Shown: piece after piece, positions 26,094 through 35,053 of the stretch | How positions within the stretch are numbered: the first letter of the stretch is position 1 | Layout of the letters: every line of letters begins with the position of its first letter | Assembly (NCBI GenBank): GCA_037133495.1 | Contig: JBAXOA010000002.1 | Coordinates: 1-64,000 of the forward strand | DNA from: JAAFHB01 sp037133495 | Lineage (GTDB): Bacteria > Bacteroidota > Bacteroidia > Bacteroidales > Prolixibacteraceae | Length of the DNA stretch: 64,000 nt | Direction of reading: 5' to 3' | Position numbers and translations under genes: made by a program | Notes under the pieces: generated by a model | The model's database searches: none | The model's input: only the letters and a program-made list of their open reading frames with translations | What the model was told of the DNA's origin: nothing

Positions 26094-27470
26094 TTATGGG
26101 ATATTCTTTTTGATTTTGAAATTTTCAACAAAATAGGCAACGTATTCTGGTAGTTTTGTTCCCAGATAGTAAGGAATATTCATTAGCAAATAGGGTGTTC
26201 CACCAGGTGTTTTTGTTTCAACAACATTGAATTCTCCGGCATACATTCGGATGGCATAGGGATGGCTACTATATTCAACAAACTGATGCATTGATTTTAA
26301 GGTGCCAATACTGCCTGATTTTATTTCAATTGGAATCACCTTATCCTGGTAGGTAAATACCAGATCTACCTCTGATGAGGATTGTTTTTTCTCCCGAACC
26401 CAAAAATTTGGCTTTTTATCATTCGTCCAGTTCAATGAAATCAACTCCTGGGTAATCAAATGAGGTACAATTGCCCCTTTGTAGGAATTGCTTAAATCTG
26501 CAAATGAGAGCATTTCCGGTTGAATCCCCAATTCATTATTTACCAGGCCGGTATCCAAAAACTGCAACCGAGGCGACTTTCTCAAATCCGGCTTAACCGG
26601 AATTTCAACATCTGTTGTAGGGTAAATAATTTGAATGATTTTAGCAGAATCTAAATTTCTCATGGCCCCTCCAACTTCCCTTGACCTGTAGTTGGATTGT
26701 CCAAAATTTTGAAATTTAATACGCTGATCCATATACATGTGTGCGGTGCCCATAATGTGTTTGATGACTTTTCGCTCTGTTTCATTGGCCGCATATTTTT
26801 CAACATCATTCCTGTAAGTACTCCAAATGCTTTCATACACTTTTGGCAGATCCGTCATGCTTTGCTTTTCCAGAAAATTGCTTATCACCTCCGGCATTCC
26901 ACCAATGATTGCATATTGATTAAATAGGCCAAGCAAAACTGTATGCGCAAATGATTCGCAAGGGATTCTGCTCATTTGATCCAAAGCTCCCTGATGTCCG
27001 ATAGCGCTCAGATATTCTACAAAATTCAATGGATGCAGGTATAAGAATTCAACTCTGCCAACGGGGAAACTTTTCACCTTTCTCATTGCAAACTCTAAAA
27101 GTGAGCCTGCTGCGATTACATTCAGATCAGGAAATTCTTCATAAAAGTACCGGAGCATTTGAATAGCCTGCGGTACTTCCTGGATTTCATCAATAAACAA
27201 CAAAGTCTCGCCAATAGAGGTTATCGAAATATTTCTGGATAAAAACAGCGATTCTACTATTGATTTAACCTCATTATATTTCAAAAAATAGGCAGCATCA
27301 GTTGGTTTCTCGAGATTTAATAAGATACTGAATTGATACGATTTTGCGAATTTCTTTATAAGGGTTGTTTTTCCAACTTGTCGGGCTCCGCGGAGAATAA
27401 GTGGCTTACGGCCTGAACTTTTTTTCCAGATCTTCAGGTTCTTCTCAAGATTTCTTTCAAATATCTGCAT
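26094..27470 (-). CDS. AAA+ ATPase with DUF4143 domain (ATPase 3)
   Basis: 458 residues, cytoplasmic. Walker A RGARQVGKTT lies near residue 26, Walker B LLFIDEIQEV near residue 90 and sensor IAAGSLLEFAM near residue 118. The DUF4143 part ends in the nuclease-like SSEVDLVFTYQDKVIPIEIK, complete for E-x-D...E-x-K near residue 365. It is of the same subgroup as ATPase 4 and the remnant at 27875-28093. Three 33-bp repeats lie 20 bases upstream of the start codon. The biochemical role of these proteins is not known to me. Confidence 0.88.
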   Translation of the reverse strand: MQIFERNLEKNLKIWKKSSGRKPLILRGARQVGKTTLIKKFAKSYQFSILLNLEKPTDAAYFLKYNEVKSIVESLFLSRNISITSIGETLLFIDEIQEVPQAIQMLRYFYEEFPDLNVIAAGSLLEFAMRKVKSFPVGRVEFLYLHPLNFVEYLSAIGHQGALDQMSRIPCESFAHTVLLGLFNQYAIIGGMPEVISNFLEKQSMTDLPKVYESIWSTYRNDVEKYAANETERKVIKHIMGTAHMYMDQRIKFQNFGQSNYRSREVGGAMRNLDSAKIIQIIYPTTDVEIPVKPDLRKSPRLQFLDTGLVNNELGIQPEMLSFADLSNSYKGAIVPHLITQELISLNWTNDKKPNFWVREKKQSSSEVDLVFTYQDKVIPIEIKSGSIGTLKSMHQFVEYSSHPYAIRMYAGEFNVVETKTPGGTPYLLMNIPYYLGTKLPEYVAYFVENFKIKKNIP

Positions 27471-27490
27471 ATTGTATAAATTGATTATGC

Positions 27491-27589
27491 TACAAAGTCA
27501 GGGTAAAAATAAGTAATATTTGTAACAAAGTAAAGGTGATTCTGTGAATTATTTGTAATATAGTCAGGGATGATGCAATATAGTATCAG
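27491..27589 (-). promoter_or_regulatory. Three tandem 33-bp repeats upstream of ATPase 3
   Basis: Units begin at 27491, 27524 and 27557, exactly 33 bases apart, with cores TACAAAGTCAGGGT, AACAAAGTAAAGGT and AATATAGTCAGGGA. The half-site ATTTGTAA recurs at 27518 and 27551, also 33 apart; it is the same word (TTACAAAT on the other strand) as in the 23-bp array of ATPase 2. A TGACTTTG box (minus strand, 27494-27501) could be the -7 element, so the repeats would overlap the promoter. Confidence 0.55.
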
Positions 27590-27874
27590 GATTCCCTGCT
27601 CCTTCAGATATGCTCGAAAGGCTGTTAACCGCCAGGACCCCGAGCACTCGGGGCAAATGGCACTTTTTAGGCAGGGATTTGAAACAAATATGACATCAAT
27701 AAATAAATCAATCACAGGTAGTTTGAAAGTTTAGATGGATTGGCCCATTTGCCAGCAATGGCAAGGGGGTTTTGTAAAATTAGGCACAACGAATTCCATT
27801 TTTTGTGCGTAATCCATTTACCGGCAGGCACAAAAGTATTTCCTATCTCAATACTTCGATGGATGTTTTTGTTT

Positions 27875-28093
27875 TTACCGCATCGAATTAAAAAAGCTTT
27901 CCATGGCATAAAACGGCAGAGATACTATTGGGTTTCCGGCAAGGAATGGTGCCTGTGAAATTTTAACGGCCTTTTTACTGCGGTAATATTCGATAAAAAA
28001 ATGAAGGCTTTTCATTCGGCCTGTTGATCCGGATTTTATTTCTATCGGTATAATTTGTGCATCCAATTCTATTAAATAATGGCTGTTTTCCAA
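27875..28093 (-). pseudogene. C-terminal remnant of a DUF4143 ATPase
   Basis: 73 codons encode ELDAQIIPIEIKSGSTGRMK and run on to SLPFYAMESFFNSMR before a stop. The E-x-K core and the following helix match ATPases 3 and 4 closely (VIPIEIKSGSIG, IIPIEVKSGVRG). There is no ATG and no ATPase part, so this is the broken end of a fourth related gene, lying between two intact ones. Confidence 0.8.
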
Positions 28094-28220
28094 TAATTAA
28101 ATCGAATAATATTGGCTGTAATCCAAACACAATTTTAAAACAACTGTGGCGGTGAGTACCCGTAACTGGAAAGTGTTCAAAATAAAGGTAATTACGGAGT
28201 CGCGGAGCAAAGACATCGTT

Positions 28221-28371
28221 CTAAATCTTTGTATCGCCATTGAATAAACCAATCGCTAGATAATGAATGATTTATGATCTGTTTTTAATGCATCACAAAA
28301 TGCAAATAGGTGATCGTTTTTTGATATATGAGAATGTTATGCAAATACTGTTTCTCCCTAAAGTCAATTGC
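28221..28371 (+). repeat. Repeat R2, copy 2
   Basis: Diverged direct copy of 25835-25988. The two copies bracket ATPase 3 and the DUF4143 remnant. Confidence 0.7.
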
Positions 28372-28415
28372 ATATCCGCACATGCTCGAGTTGCGATTTT
28401 TTTTGAATATTTATC

Positions 28416-28469
28416 AATTAAACGAACATTTTAATTATTTTTGCCTGTGAAAAATACTATTTAAATAGT
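28416..28469 (+). promoter_or_regulatory. ATPase 4 promoter between two palindromes
   Basis: TATTTTTG at 28436-28443 is a full TAnnTTTG match. Just upstream lies AATTAAA/TTTAATT (28416-28436) and just downstream the perfect 14-bp palindrome ACTATTTAAATAGT (28456-28469), which would cover the transcription start. The leader to the ATG at 28513 would be about 60 bases. The layout fits repression at the promoter. Confidence 0.5.
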
Positions 28470-28512
28470 CGTAATGGGTGTGTAATCCGCAAATATAACT
28501 AATTTATACCCT

Positions 28513-29844
28513 ATGAAAAACACGGATATCTATATTTCAAGGGGAATTGATCAGGCACTTGCAAGCTGGAAAAACGAAGAGAACCGAAAACCTCTCTTAA
28601 TACGCGGCCCTCGGCAAGTTGGAAAATCAACTGCCGTGCGCCAACTTGCACAATCGTTTGAGTATTTCATTGAAGTTGACTTTGAAGCACAACGCAACCT
28701 GCATGCTCTTTTCAGCTCGTCATTGAATCCTGCAGATATTTGCGAACAACTATCCTTATACTGTTTGGTCCCAATTATCGAAGGAAAAACCCTTTTGTTT
28801 TTTGATGAAATACAAAGTTGTTTACCGGCCATTTCTTCAATACGCTATTTCTACGAAAAGATGCCAAACCTTCACCTAATAGCTGCAGGGTCATTGCTCG
28901 AATTTGCTTTGCAAGAGTTACCATCGTTTGGAGTGGGACGTGTCAGGTCACTTTTTATTCGACCCTTTTCGTTCAATGAATTTCTAATAGCCTGTGATCA
29001 GAGCCTTATGGCTCAAACTTTAAAAAAGGCATCAGTCACCAGTCCAATACCCGACCTGATTCATAAAAAAATAATTGCGCAATACAAACGATTTATGGCC
29101 ATTGGCGGAATGCCTGAAGTTGTTGCGAAATTTGTTGTCGAAGGTAATATGCTCGCCTGTATGAAAATTATTGACGATTTGATAATTTCTTATCAGGATG
29201 ATTTTGCGAAGTACAAAAAGTTGATGCCTGCAAATCGAATTAAGGAAGCATTTGAAGCAGTCGTATTGCAAATGGGAGGGAAATTTATATATGCAAAAGC
29301 AGCTTTAACTAGCGATCCAAGGCAAATCAAAGCAGCAATTGAGTTGCTTATTTTAGCAGGATTAGTAATTCCGGTTACACATACCTCTTCCAATGGGATC
29401 CCTCTTGGAGCAGAAGTTGATCCAAAAAAAAGAAAAATGCTAATTTTTGATACCGGAGTTTTCCAGCGTTTGCTGGGGTTGAATATTGGTGAATTGATGA
29501 TTAGCGACAGTTTTGAGGTTGTAAATAAAGGAGCTTTAGCTGAATTGTCGGTAGGACTGGAGCTTTCAAAATTATCATCACACTACCGCAATGATCCCCT
29601 TTACTATTGGCAGCGCGAAAGTGTGAGCGGAAATGCAGAAATAGACTATGTATTTCAAAAAGGTGAAATGATCATTCCAATAGAGGTGAAATCAGGCGTT
29701 CGAGGATCAATGCAGAGTTTACATCTTTTTCTAAAAGAAAAGAAAATAGACAAGGGGATTCGATTTTCGCTTGAGAATTTTAGCGACTATAAGAATATTC
29801 GAACTATTCCACTTTATGATGTACCAATAATAAATGAATTTTGA
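28513..29844 (+). CDS. AAA+ ATPase with DUF4143 domain (ATPase 4)
   Basis: 443 residues, cytoplasmic. Walker A RGPRQVGKST lies near residue 32, Walker B LLFFDEIQSC near residue 95 and sensor IAAGSLLEFAL near residue 123. DUF4143 ends in GNAEIDYVFQKGEMIIPIEV near residue 385, with K-S-G after it. It is a close relative of ATPase 3 in the opposite orientation. Its stop lies 32 bases ahead of the GH3 gene, so PUL 2 enzymes could be read from its promoter; whether that happens cannot be told. Confidence 0.88.
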   Translation: MKNTDIYISRGIDQALASWKNEENRKPLLIRGPRQVGKSTAVRQLAQSFEYFIEVDFEAQRNLHALFSSSLNPADICEQLSLYCLVPIIEGKTLLFFDEIQSCLPAISSIRYFYEKMPNLHLIAAGSLLEFALQELPSFGVGRVRSLFIRPFSFNEFLIACDQSLMAQTLKKASVTSPIPDLIHKKIIAQYKRFMAIGGMPEVVAKFVVEGNMLACMKIIDDLIISYQDDFAKYKKLMPANRIKEAFEAVVLQMGGKFIYAKAALTSDPRQIKAAIELLILAGLVIPVTHTSSNGIPLGAEVDPKKRKMLIFDTGVFQRLLGLNIGELMISDSFEVVNKGALAELSVGLELSKLSSHYRNDPLYYWQRESVSGNAEIDYVFQKGEMIIPIEVKSGVRGSMQSLHLFLKEKKIDKGIRFSLENFSDYKNIRTIPLYDVPIINEF

Positions 29845-29876
29845 GCTTAATTTTAACAATTGAAAAATATAGTGCT

Positions 29877-32408
29877 ATGAGATCTATAAATTATATTCTG
29901 TTGACGGCTATTATTTTTTGTTTACTGTTGGTACAATCGTGCCAATCGTCGTCTGATGATACGAGCGCATTAGAGTCAAAAGTTAATAGCTTGCTTTCAA
30001 AGATGACCCTGGCGGAAAAAGTTGATTTGGTTGCGGGACTTGGCTTTGTGACGAAGAAGAACGAACGGTTGGGTATCCCTGAGATTGTGATGACTGACGG
30101 AGGAATTGGACCCAATCGCGCTGGTAAGTCAACCAATTATTCCGCGACAATTAACCTGGCTGCTGCTTTTGAACCACAATTAATGCGAAAGATTGCTGAA
30201 AACATGGGTGAAGAGGCTCATATTACGAAGAGCAATATGTTCCTGGCGCCAATGATCAATATTATCCGGACTCCCTTTGGCGGCAGGGCTTTTGAACTGT
30301 TCAGCGAAGATCCTTACCTCACTTCACGCATGTGTGTCGAATTTGTTAAAGGGGTGCAAAGTAAAAATATTATTGCCTGTACAAAGGTAATTGCTGTAAA
30401 TAATCAGGAATGGAACCGGTTTGATGTGGATGTTAAAGTCAGTGAAAGGGCTTTGCAGGAGATATACCTTCCTGCAATGAAAGCTGCTGTACAAGAAGCC
30501 GATACATGGACAATTATGGCCGCTTACAATTCTATAAACGGCGATTATGGCTGTGAAAACAAACATCTGCTGAATGATATCTTAAAACAGGACTGGGGAT
30601 TTACAGGCGTAGTAGTCTCCGACTGGGGAGGCGCACGCTCGACAGTTAAAATGGCCAACTCGGGGCTTGATCTTGAGATGCCTGTTGCGCTATATTATGG
30701 TGATAAGCTGTTAAGTGCCATAAAAGAGGGTCAGGTTGAAGAAAAAGTGCTGGATGATAAGGTAAGGCGACTCTTGCGCATTATGTTCAAAGCCAAATTA
30801 TTTGAAAAATCTACTGTTGATTATGGGCCTTCCGATACCCCGGCGAGGCGCGCTTTAGCACTTGAAGCAGCTCAAAAAAGCATCGTATTATTGAAAAATG
30901 AACAGGGCTTTTTACCCCTCAAATACGATGAAGTTAAATCAATTGCAGTAATCGGACCCAATGGCGATGTCGCGCAGATGAGCGGCGGAGGAAGTGGTTT
31001 TCTTCAGGGAAATTACGGTATCTCTCCATTTGAGGGTATTTCATCAAAAACAAAAGGGAAAGCGGCTGTTCATTTCGAACGTGGTGTTAGCATTGAGAGA
31101 ATGGAACTTCCAATCGCTGAGCCGGGATCCTATTTCTTAACTGATGGCACTCCGGGTATTAAGGCCGAATATTTTGGTAACCGTGAACTGGAAGGTAAAC
31201 CGGTGTTAACCAGGATAGAAAGATCGATTGATAATGATTGGGGATTTGGCGATGGCCGGGATCCCGGAAAGATGGGTTCCCCGGATTCGGCTATCGTACC
31301 TGTCAATAAATGGTCGGCACGCTGGACAGGCAAATTAAAATCGCCGGGAGATGGATGGTACGAAATCGGTGTTGCTGCAGATAACGGGGTAAGACTTTTT
31401 CTCGATGGGAAAATGATCCTGGATTATTGGATTGATTCACGCCCCAGTAAATTCAAAATGGCACAGGTTCAATTGAAAACAGGGCAACTTTATGATATTA
31501 AAGTCGAGTTTTACGAAAATATGGGAAGTGCATCCTGTAAACTTGGTCTGGCCTCGCTCGATAAATCCAATCAATTGCAAAAGGCAATAAAACTGGCTAA
31601 AGAGAGCGATCTGGTCGTACTCTGTCTTGGTCTGAACAAAGAACTCGAGGGTGAATCGACCGACAGAGAGGAGCTTACGCTTCCCATAAAACAAGTGGAA
31701 CTGCTCAGTGAAATAGTCAAAGTAAATCCCCGGGCCATCGTGGTTTTAAATAATGCCACCCCGGTTCTTATGACGGGTTGGGTGGATAAAGTGCCGGCTG
31801 TAATCGAGGCATTTTACCCGGGACAGGAAGGCGGGAATGCGTTGGCGGATATTCTGTTCGGAGATGTAAACCCTTCCGGTAAATTACCAATCACCATCAT
31901 GAAAAGGAGGGAAGATGCCTCTGATTTTGGAACCTATCCGGGCACAAAATCGTTGGCGGATTACAAAGAGGGAATATTTGTGGGTTACCGTCATTTCGAT
32001 AAAAATAATATTGAGCCATTGTACCCATTCGGTTTTGGTCTCTCGTACACCACCTTTGAGATGACGGACTTAAAACTAAGTTCCCCGGTTATGTCAGTGA
32101 AAGATTCAATCAATGTAAATGTTGCCGTCTCAAATACCGGTAAAATAGCTGGTGACGAAATTGTACAGCTCTATATCGCAGATGAGGAGGCAAGTGTTGA
32201 GCGGGAGGTAAAATCACTGAAGGGATTTAAACGGGTACATCTGATGCCCGGAGAGCATCAAACAATTTCTTTTAAAATTGATTCATCTTCCTTATCCTTT
32301 TTTGATGAAAAGTCGGGCAAATGGATAGCAGAACCCGGCAAATTCGATGTGCTGATCGGGAATTCATCGAGGAATATAATCCTAAAAGAGACATTTATGC
32401 TGAAGTAA
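29877..32408 (+). CDS. GH3 family beta-glycosidase lipoprotein with PA14 insert
   Basis: 843 residues from the ATG at 29877, chosen because it gives a clean lipoprotein signal (LLVQSC, Cys near 22); an in-frame ATG 12 codons earlier does not. The GH3 barrel carries MTDGGIGPN, the nucleophile motif VVVSDWGGAR near residue 249 and then the second domain with EGESTDREELTLP. A PA14 domain (about residues 420-560, WYEIGVAADNGVRLFLDG) is inserted there, and a fibronectin-III-like C-terminus follows. Odd point: the conserved Lys-His pair of the -1 subsite, normally KHF or KHY followed by A-x-N-N-Q-E, reads CTKVIAVNNQEW, with Val for His near residue 171. Likely a surface beta-glucosidase, beta-xylosidase or N-acetylglucosaminidase-like enzyme of PUL 2. 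Confidence 0.92.
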   Translation: MRSINYILLTAIIFCLLLVQSCQSSSDDTSALESKVNSLLSKMTLAEKVDLVAGLGFVTKKNERLGIPEIVMTDGGIGPNRAGKSTNYSATINLAAAFEPQLMRKIAENMGEEAHITKSNMFLAPMINIIRTPFGGRAFELFSEDPYLTSRMCVEFVKGVQSKNIIACTKVIAVNNQEWNRFDVDVKVSERALQEIYLPAMKAAVQEADTWTIMAAYNSINGDYGCENKHLLNDILKQDWGFTGVVVSDWGGARSTVKMANSGLDLEMPVALYYGDKLLSAIKEGQVEEKVLDDKVRRLLRIMFKAKLFEKSTVDYGPSDTPARRALALEAAQKSIVLLKNEQGFLPLKYDEVKSIAVIGPNGDVAQMSGGGSGFLQGNYGISPFEGISSKTKGKAAVHFERGVSIERMELPIAEPGSYFLTDGTPGIKAEYFGNRELEGKPVLTRIERSIDNDWGFGDGRDPGKMGSPDSAIVPVNKWSARWTGKLKSPGDGWYEIGVAADNGVRLFLDGKMILDYWIDSRPSKFKMAQVQLKTGQLYDIKVEFYENMGSASCKLGLASLDKSNQLQKAIKLAKESDLVVLCLGLNKELEGESTDREELTLPIKQVELLSEIVKVNPRAIVVLNNATPVLMTGWVDKVPAVIEAFYPGQEGGNALADILFGDVNPSGKLPITIMKRREDASDFGTYPGTKSLADYKEGIFVGYRHFDKNNIEPLYPFGFGLSYTTFEMTDLKLSSPVMSVKDSINVNVAVSNTGKIAGDEIVQLYIADEEASVEREVKSLKGFKRVHLMPGEHQTISFKIDSSSLSFFDEKSGKWIAEPGKFDVLIGNSSRNIILKETFMLK

Positions 32409-32819
32409 GTTATAGGAATGAAATAATGTCGTGTTTTCTCAATCGACTTCTTTAAAGATTAAAAATAAAAAATGCCACCAAAGCACCAAGTCACCAAAAA
32501 TGGCACCAAGGCTTTGTCGTAGACTTTGGTGCCGTCGGATGACGGTTTGGTGTCCGTCAGATGACGGATGGTGGCAAAAAGGATTTTCATAGATGTTGGG
32601 GTCTTAAACTAAAATGCGACATCAATTTATTCTCATTACTTAATACGACCATTATTGGATTAAAAAAATTAAAATTGCACGATATCTGCTTAAATTGTTT
32701 TATGCAAACACCTGTTTTTTTTGAAGAAACAAACAGTATTACAAATCATTAGCAGCTTACTCCTCGTTGCAAACGGGCGATAACGAAAAATCAATAGCTG
32801 GAAATAAAAATTAATTAGA
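32409..32819. other. Gap between GH3 and GH89 genes
   Basis: 411 bases. The first third holds the palindromic repeat R4 copy 1. The remaining 240 bases are AT-rich with no recognised element or clear promoter box. Confidence 0.5.
32473..32576. repeat. Palindromic repeat R4, copy 1
   Basis: A 104-base element with outer arms TGCCACC and GGTGGCA, containing CCGTCGGATGACGG and CCGTCAGATGACGG. Its right end, read on the minus strand (TTTTTGCCACCATCCGTCAT), matches the left end of the element at 51620-51729. The A-rich left flank would give a T-run on the minus strand, so it may end antisense transcription. Confidence 0.6.
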
Positions 32820-35051
32820 ATGATTATAAATAACAACATGTTATCCATTGTATTCACCAGATATGCAACCAAAATATTCAGATTCGCTGTTGCTTTGCTG
32901 CTCATCTTATCTGTCACAGCAGCATCGGGAACGAATGCCGATGATCAAAGCATAACTGTATCGAAAGGACTTCTGTCGCGAATGGTTCCTGAATTGGTCG
33001 GTAGAATTGATTTCAAACTCATCCCCAAAGATGGTGATAAAGATCTTTTCGAGCTGCAAACGATCGATGGCCGGCTTATAATCGGAGGGAATAATGGGGT
33101 GTCAATGGCTTCAGGCCTTAACTGGTATCTCAAATATTACTGTAACGCACAGGTGAGCCTCCACACGGAACAACTGAAGTTGCCTGAAATATTACCTGAA
33201 ATAAAAAAGCTGCTGCGTATCACTTCCCCGCACCAATACCGGTATTACTTTAATTACTGTGCTTTTAGCTACTCATTGGCATGGTGGGACTGGAAGCAAT
33301 GGGAACGTATGATCGATCTTATGGCGATGTATGGTGTCAATGCACCGCTCTCAGTAACCGGCCTTGAAGGGGTGTGGAGCAATACCGGAAAACGTCTGGG
33401 GATATCAGCAGAACAAATGCAGCAATTTTTTGTCGGGGCTGGTTACCTCCCTTTTGGATGGATGGGTTGCCTTGACGGATGGGAAGGTCCGCTCCCCAAT
33501 AAATGGATTGAGGAGCATGTTGATCTGGAGAAAAAAATTCTGGAGCGTGAGCGGAGCCTGGGTATGTTGCCCATATTGCAAGGCTTTACAGGTCATGTCC
33601 CTAAGGCGCTAAGCGAGGTGAATCCTGCCATCAAGCTGGTGGAGTTGAACTGGTTTGACGCCGCGCCAACCTATTTTATCGATCCTCTTAACCCTCATTT
33701 TATTGAGGTGGGCAAGATCTTTATGGAAGAGCAAGAGAAATTATTTGGAACAAACCACTTGTATGCTTCCGACACATTTATCGAAATGAGTCCCAAAAGT
33801 AATGATACCACCTTTCTTAAAACAATGGGCATATCACTCTGTCAATCAATGAGTTCTTATGATCCAAAAGCAATATGGGTGCTTCAGAGCTGGGCTTTCG
33901 ACAGCAGAGCGCAATTTTGGCAAACACCCCAGCTAAAGGCTTTCTTTAGTGGCATCCCAAAGGATAAGCTGCTCATCCTTGAGATGTACGGCGAGAGAAA
34001 AATACGGCGGGAAAAAAAATCAATTTTGGAAAATGACGCTTTTTTTGGACAACCCTGGGTATGGTGCATCATACAAAATTTTGGTGAAAGGGTCTCCATG
34101 CACGGCAGCATAGATTGCATGGCCACCGACCTTCGGAAAACAATGCAGCAAAAAGGTAAGGTGGCCGGAAAAATGGCAGGCGTGGGCTATATTATGGAAG
34201 GGTTAGGCTGGAATCCAATCATTGATGATTTTCAATCGGATATGGTGTGGAGGGAGGAGATTCCGACTGTTGACGTTTGGATAAAGGATTTTGTAAAACG
34301 GCGCTACGGGGCAAGCAATGAAAAAATTCAAAACGTTTGGGAGCAATTGCGGAAAACAGTTTATTCAAGGGACCGTATTGAAAACATCCTGATATACCGG
34401 CCTGCTTTAGATCTGGATCCAAAGAAAAATGACGGAGACTTTTTTAAGGAAGTAAATATTTTACCCATTTGGAAGTCCCTTCTGGATTGCTCCGATGTAT
34501 TTTCAACGGTTAGAAATTACAGGTTTGATCTGGTAAACCTTACCCGTCAAACGCTTGTAAAACGTTCTGATGCCTATTACCTTGAAATGATGGATGCCTA
34601 TTCAAAAAAGGATATAGCCGCATTGAAAAGTGCATGGAGTAAGATGATTGGTTTAATCCTTGATCTCGACCGACTGCTTGCTTGTGATGATCGGTTTCTT
34701 TTGGGAAAGTGGCTGGAAGATGCGAAGCGCTGGGGGAGAAATACACAAGAAAGAAATCAATATGAATGGAATGCCCGAACAATGATCACGACATGGGCAG
34801 GCGGCAATTACGCTGGAAAGGAGTGGGCGGGAACATTAAAGGATTTCTATGCACCTCGTTGGAATTTATTTTATGATGAATTGATGTTGTCATTAAAAGG
34901 AAATACTCCCTGGAATGCCCCGGTTTTCAATAAGAAAATGGAAACATGGGAAATGGGATGGACAAAAGATGTGAAAGAATTTTCGACCGGCGAGAGTGGT
35001 GAAGATGTTGTCGCGTTATCAAAATTGTTGTACCAAAAATATTCAGATTAA
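32820..35051 (+). CDS. GH89 alpha-N-acetylglucosaminidase
   Basis: 743 residues with a signal peptide to about residue 38; an ATG at 32838 is an alternative start. GH89 marks: DLMAMYGVNAPLSVTGLEGV near residue 160, GYLPFGWMGCLDGWEGPLP near residue 205, and LYASDTFIEMSP near residue 320, whose Glu corresponds to the acid/base seen in human NAGLU. GVGYIMEGLGWNP near residue 460 carries the Glu in the nucleophile position. It removes terminal alpha-linked GlcNAc, as found in gastric mucin and heparan-type chains. It lies two bases ahead of the PhyH gene. Together with GH109 and DUF4838 it defines the amino-sugar character of PUL 2. Confidence 0.93.
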   Translation: MIINNNMLSIVFTRYATKIFRFAVALLLILSVTAASGTNADDQSITVSKGLLSRMVPELVGRIDFKLIPKDGDKDLFELQTIDGRLIIGGNNGVSMASGLNWYLKYYCNAQVSLHTEQLKLPEILPEIKKLLRITSPHQYRYYFNYCAFSYSLAWWDWKQWERMIDLMAMYGVNAPLSVTGLEGVWSNTGKRLGISAEQMQQFFVGAGYLPFGWMGCLDGWEGPLPNKWIEEHVDLEKKILERERSLGMLPILQGFTGHVPKALSEVNPAIKLVELNWFDAAPTYFIDPLNPHFIEVGKIFMEEQEKLFGTNHLYASDTFIEMSPKSNDTTFLKTMGISLCQSMSSYDPKAIWVLQSWAFDSRAQFWQTPQLKAFFSGIPKDKLLILEMYGERKIRREKKSILENDAFFGQPWVWCIIQNFGERVSMHGSIDCMATDLRKTMQQKGKVAGKMAGVGYIMEGLGWNPIIDDFQSDMVWREEIPTVDVWIKDFVKRRYGASNEKIQNVWEQLRKTVYSRDRIENILIYRPALDLDPKKNDGDFFKEVNILPIWKSLLDCSDVFSTVRNYRFDLVNLTRQTLVKRSDAYYLEMMDAYSKKDIAALKSAWSKMIGLILDLDRLLACDDRFLLGKWLEDAKRWGRNTQERNQYEWNARTMITTWAGGNYAGKEWAGTLKDFYAPRWNLFYDELMLSLKGNTPWNAPVFNKKMETWEMGWTKDVKEFSTGESGEDVVALSKLLYQKYSD

Positions 35052-35053
35052 TT

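Larger units (their letters stand above)
27471..28512. other. Gap between ATPases 3 and 4
   Basis: 1042 bases without an intact gene. It contains the 33-bp repeat array, a CCCCGAG/CTCGGGG hairpin (27638-27653), the DUF4143 remnant, R2 copy 2, and the promoter and palindromes of ATPase 4. The stretch 27655-27870 holds nothing I can name. Confidence 0.55.

Noticed and set aside
27712..27909. A 65-codon open frame on the minus strand
   Set aside because: It overlaps the DUF4143 remnant, lacks a family resemblance and sits in degenerate sequence.
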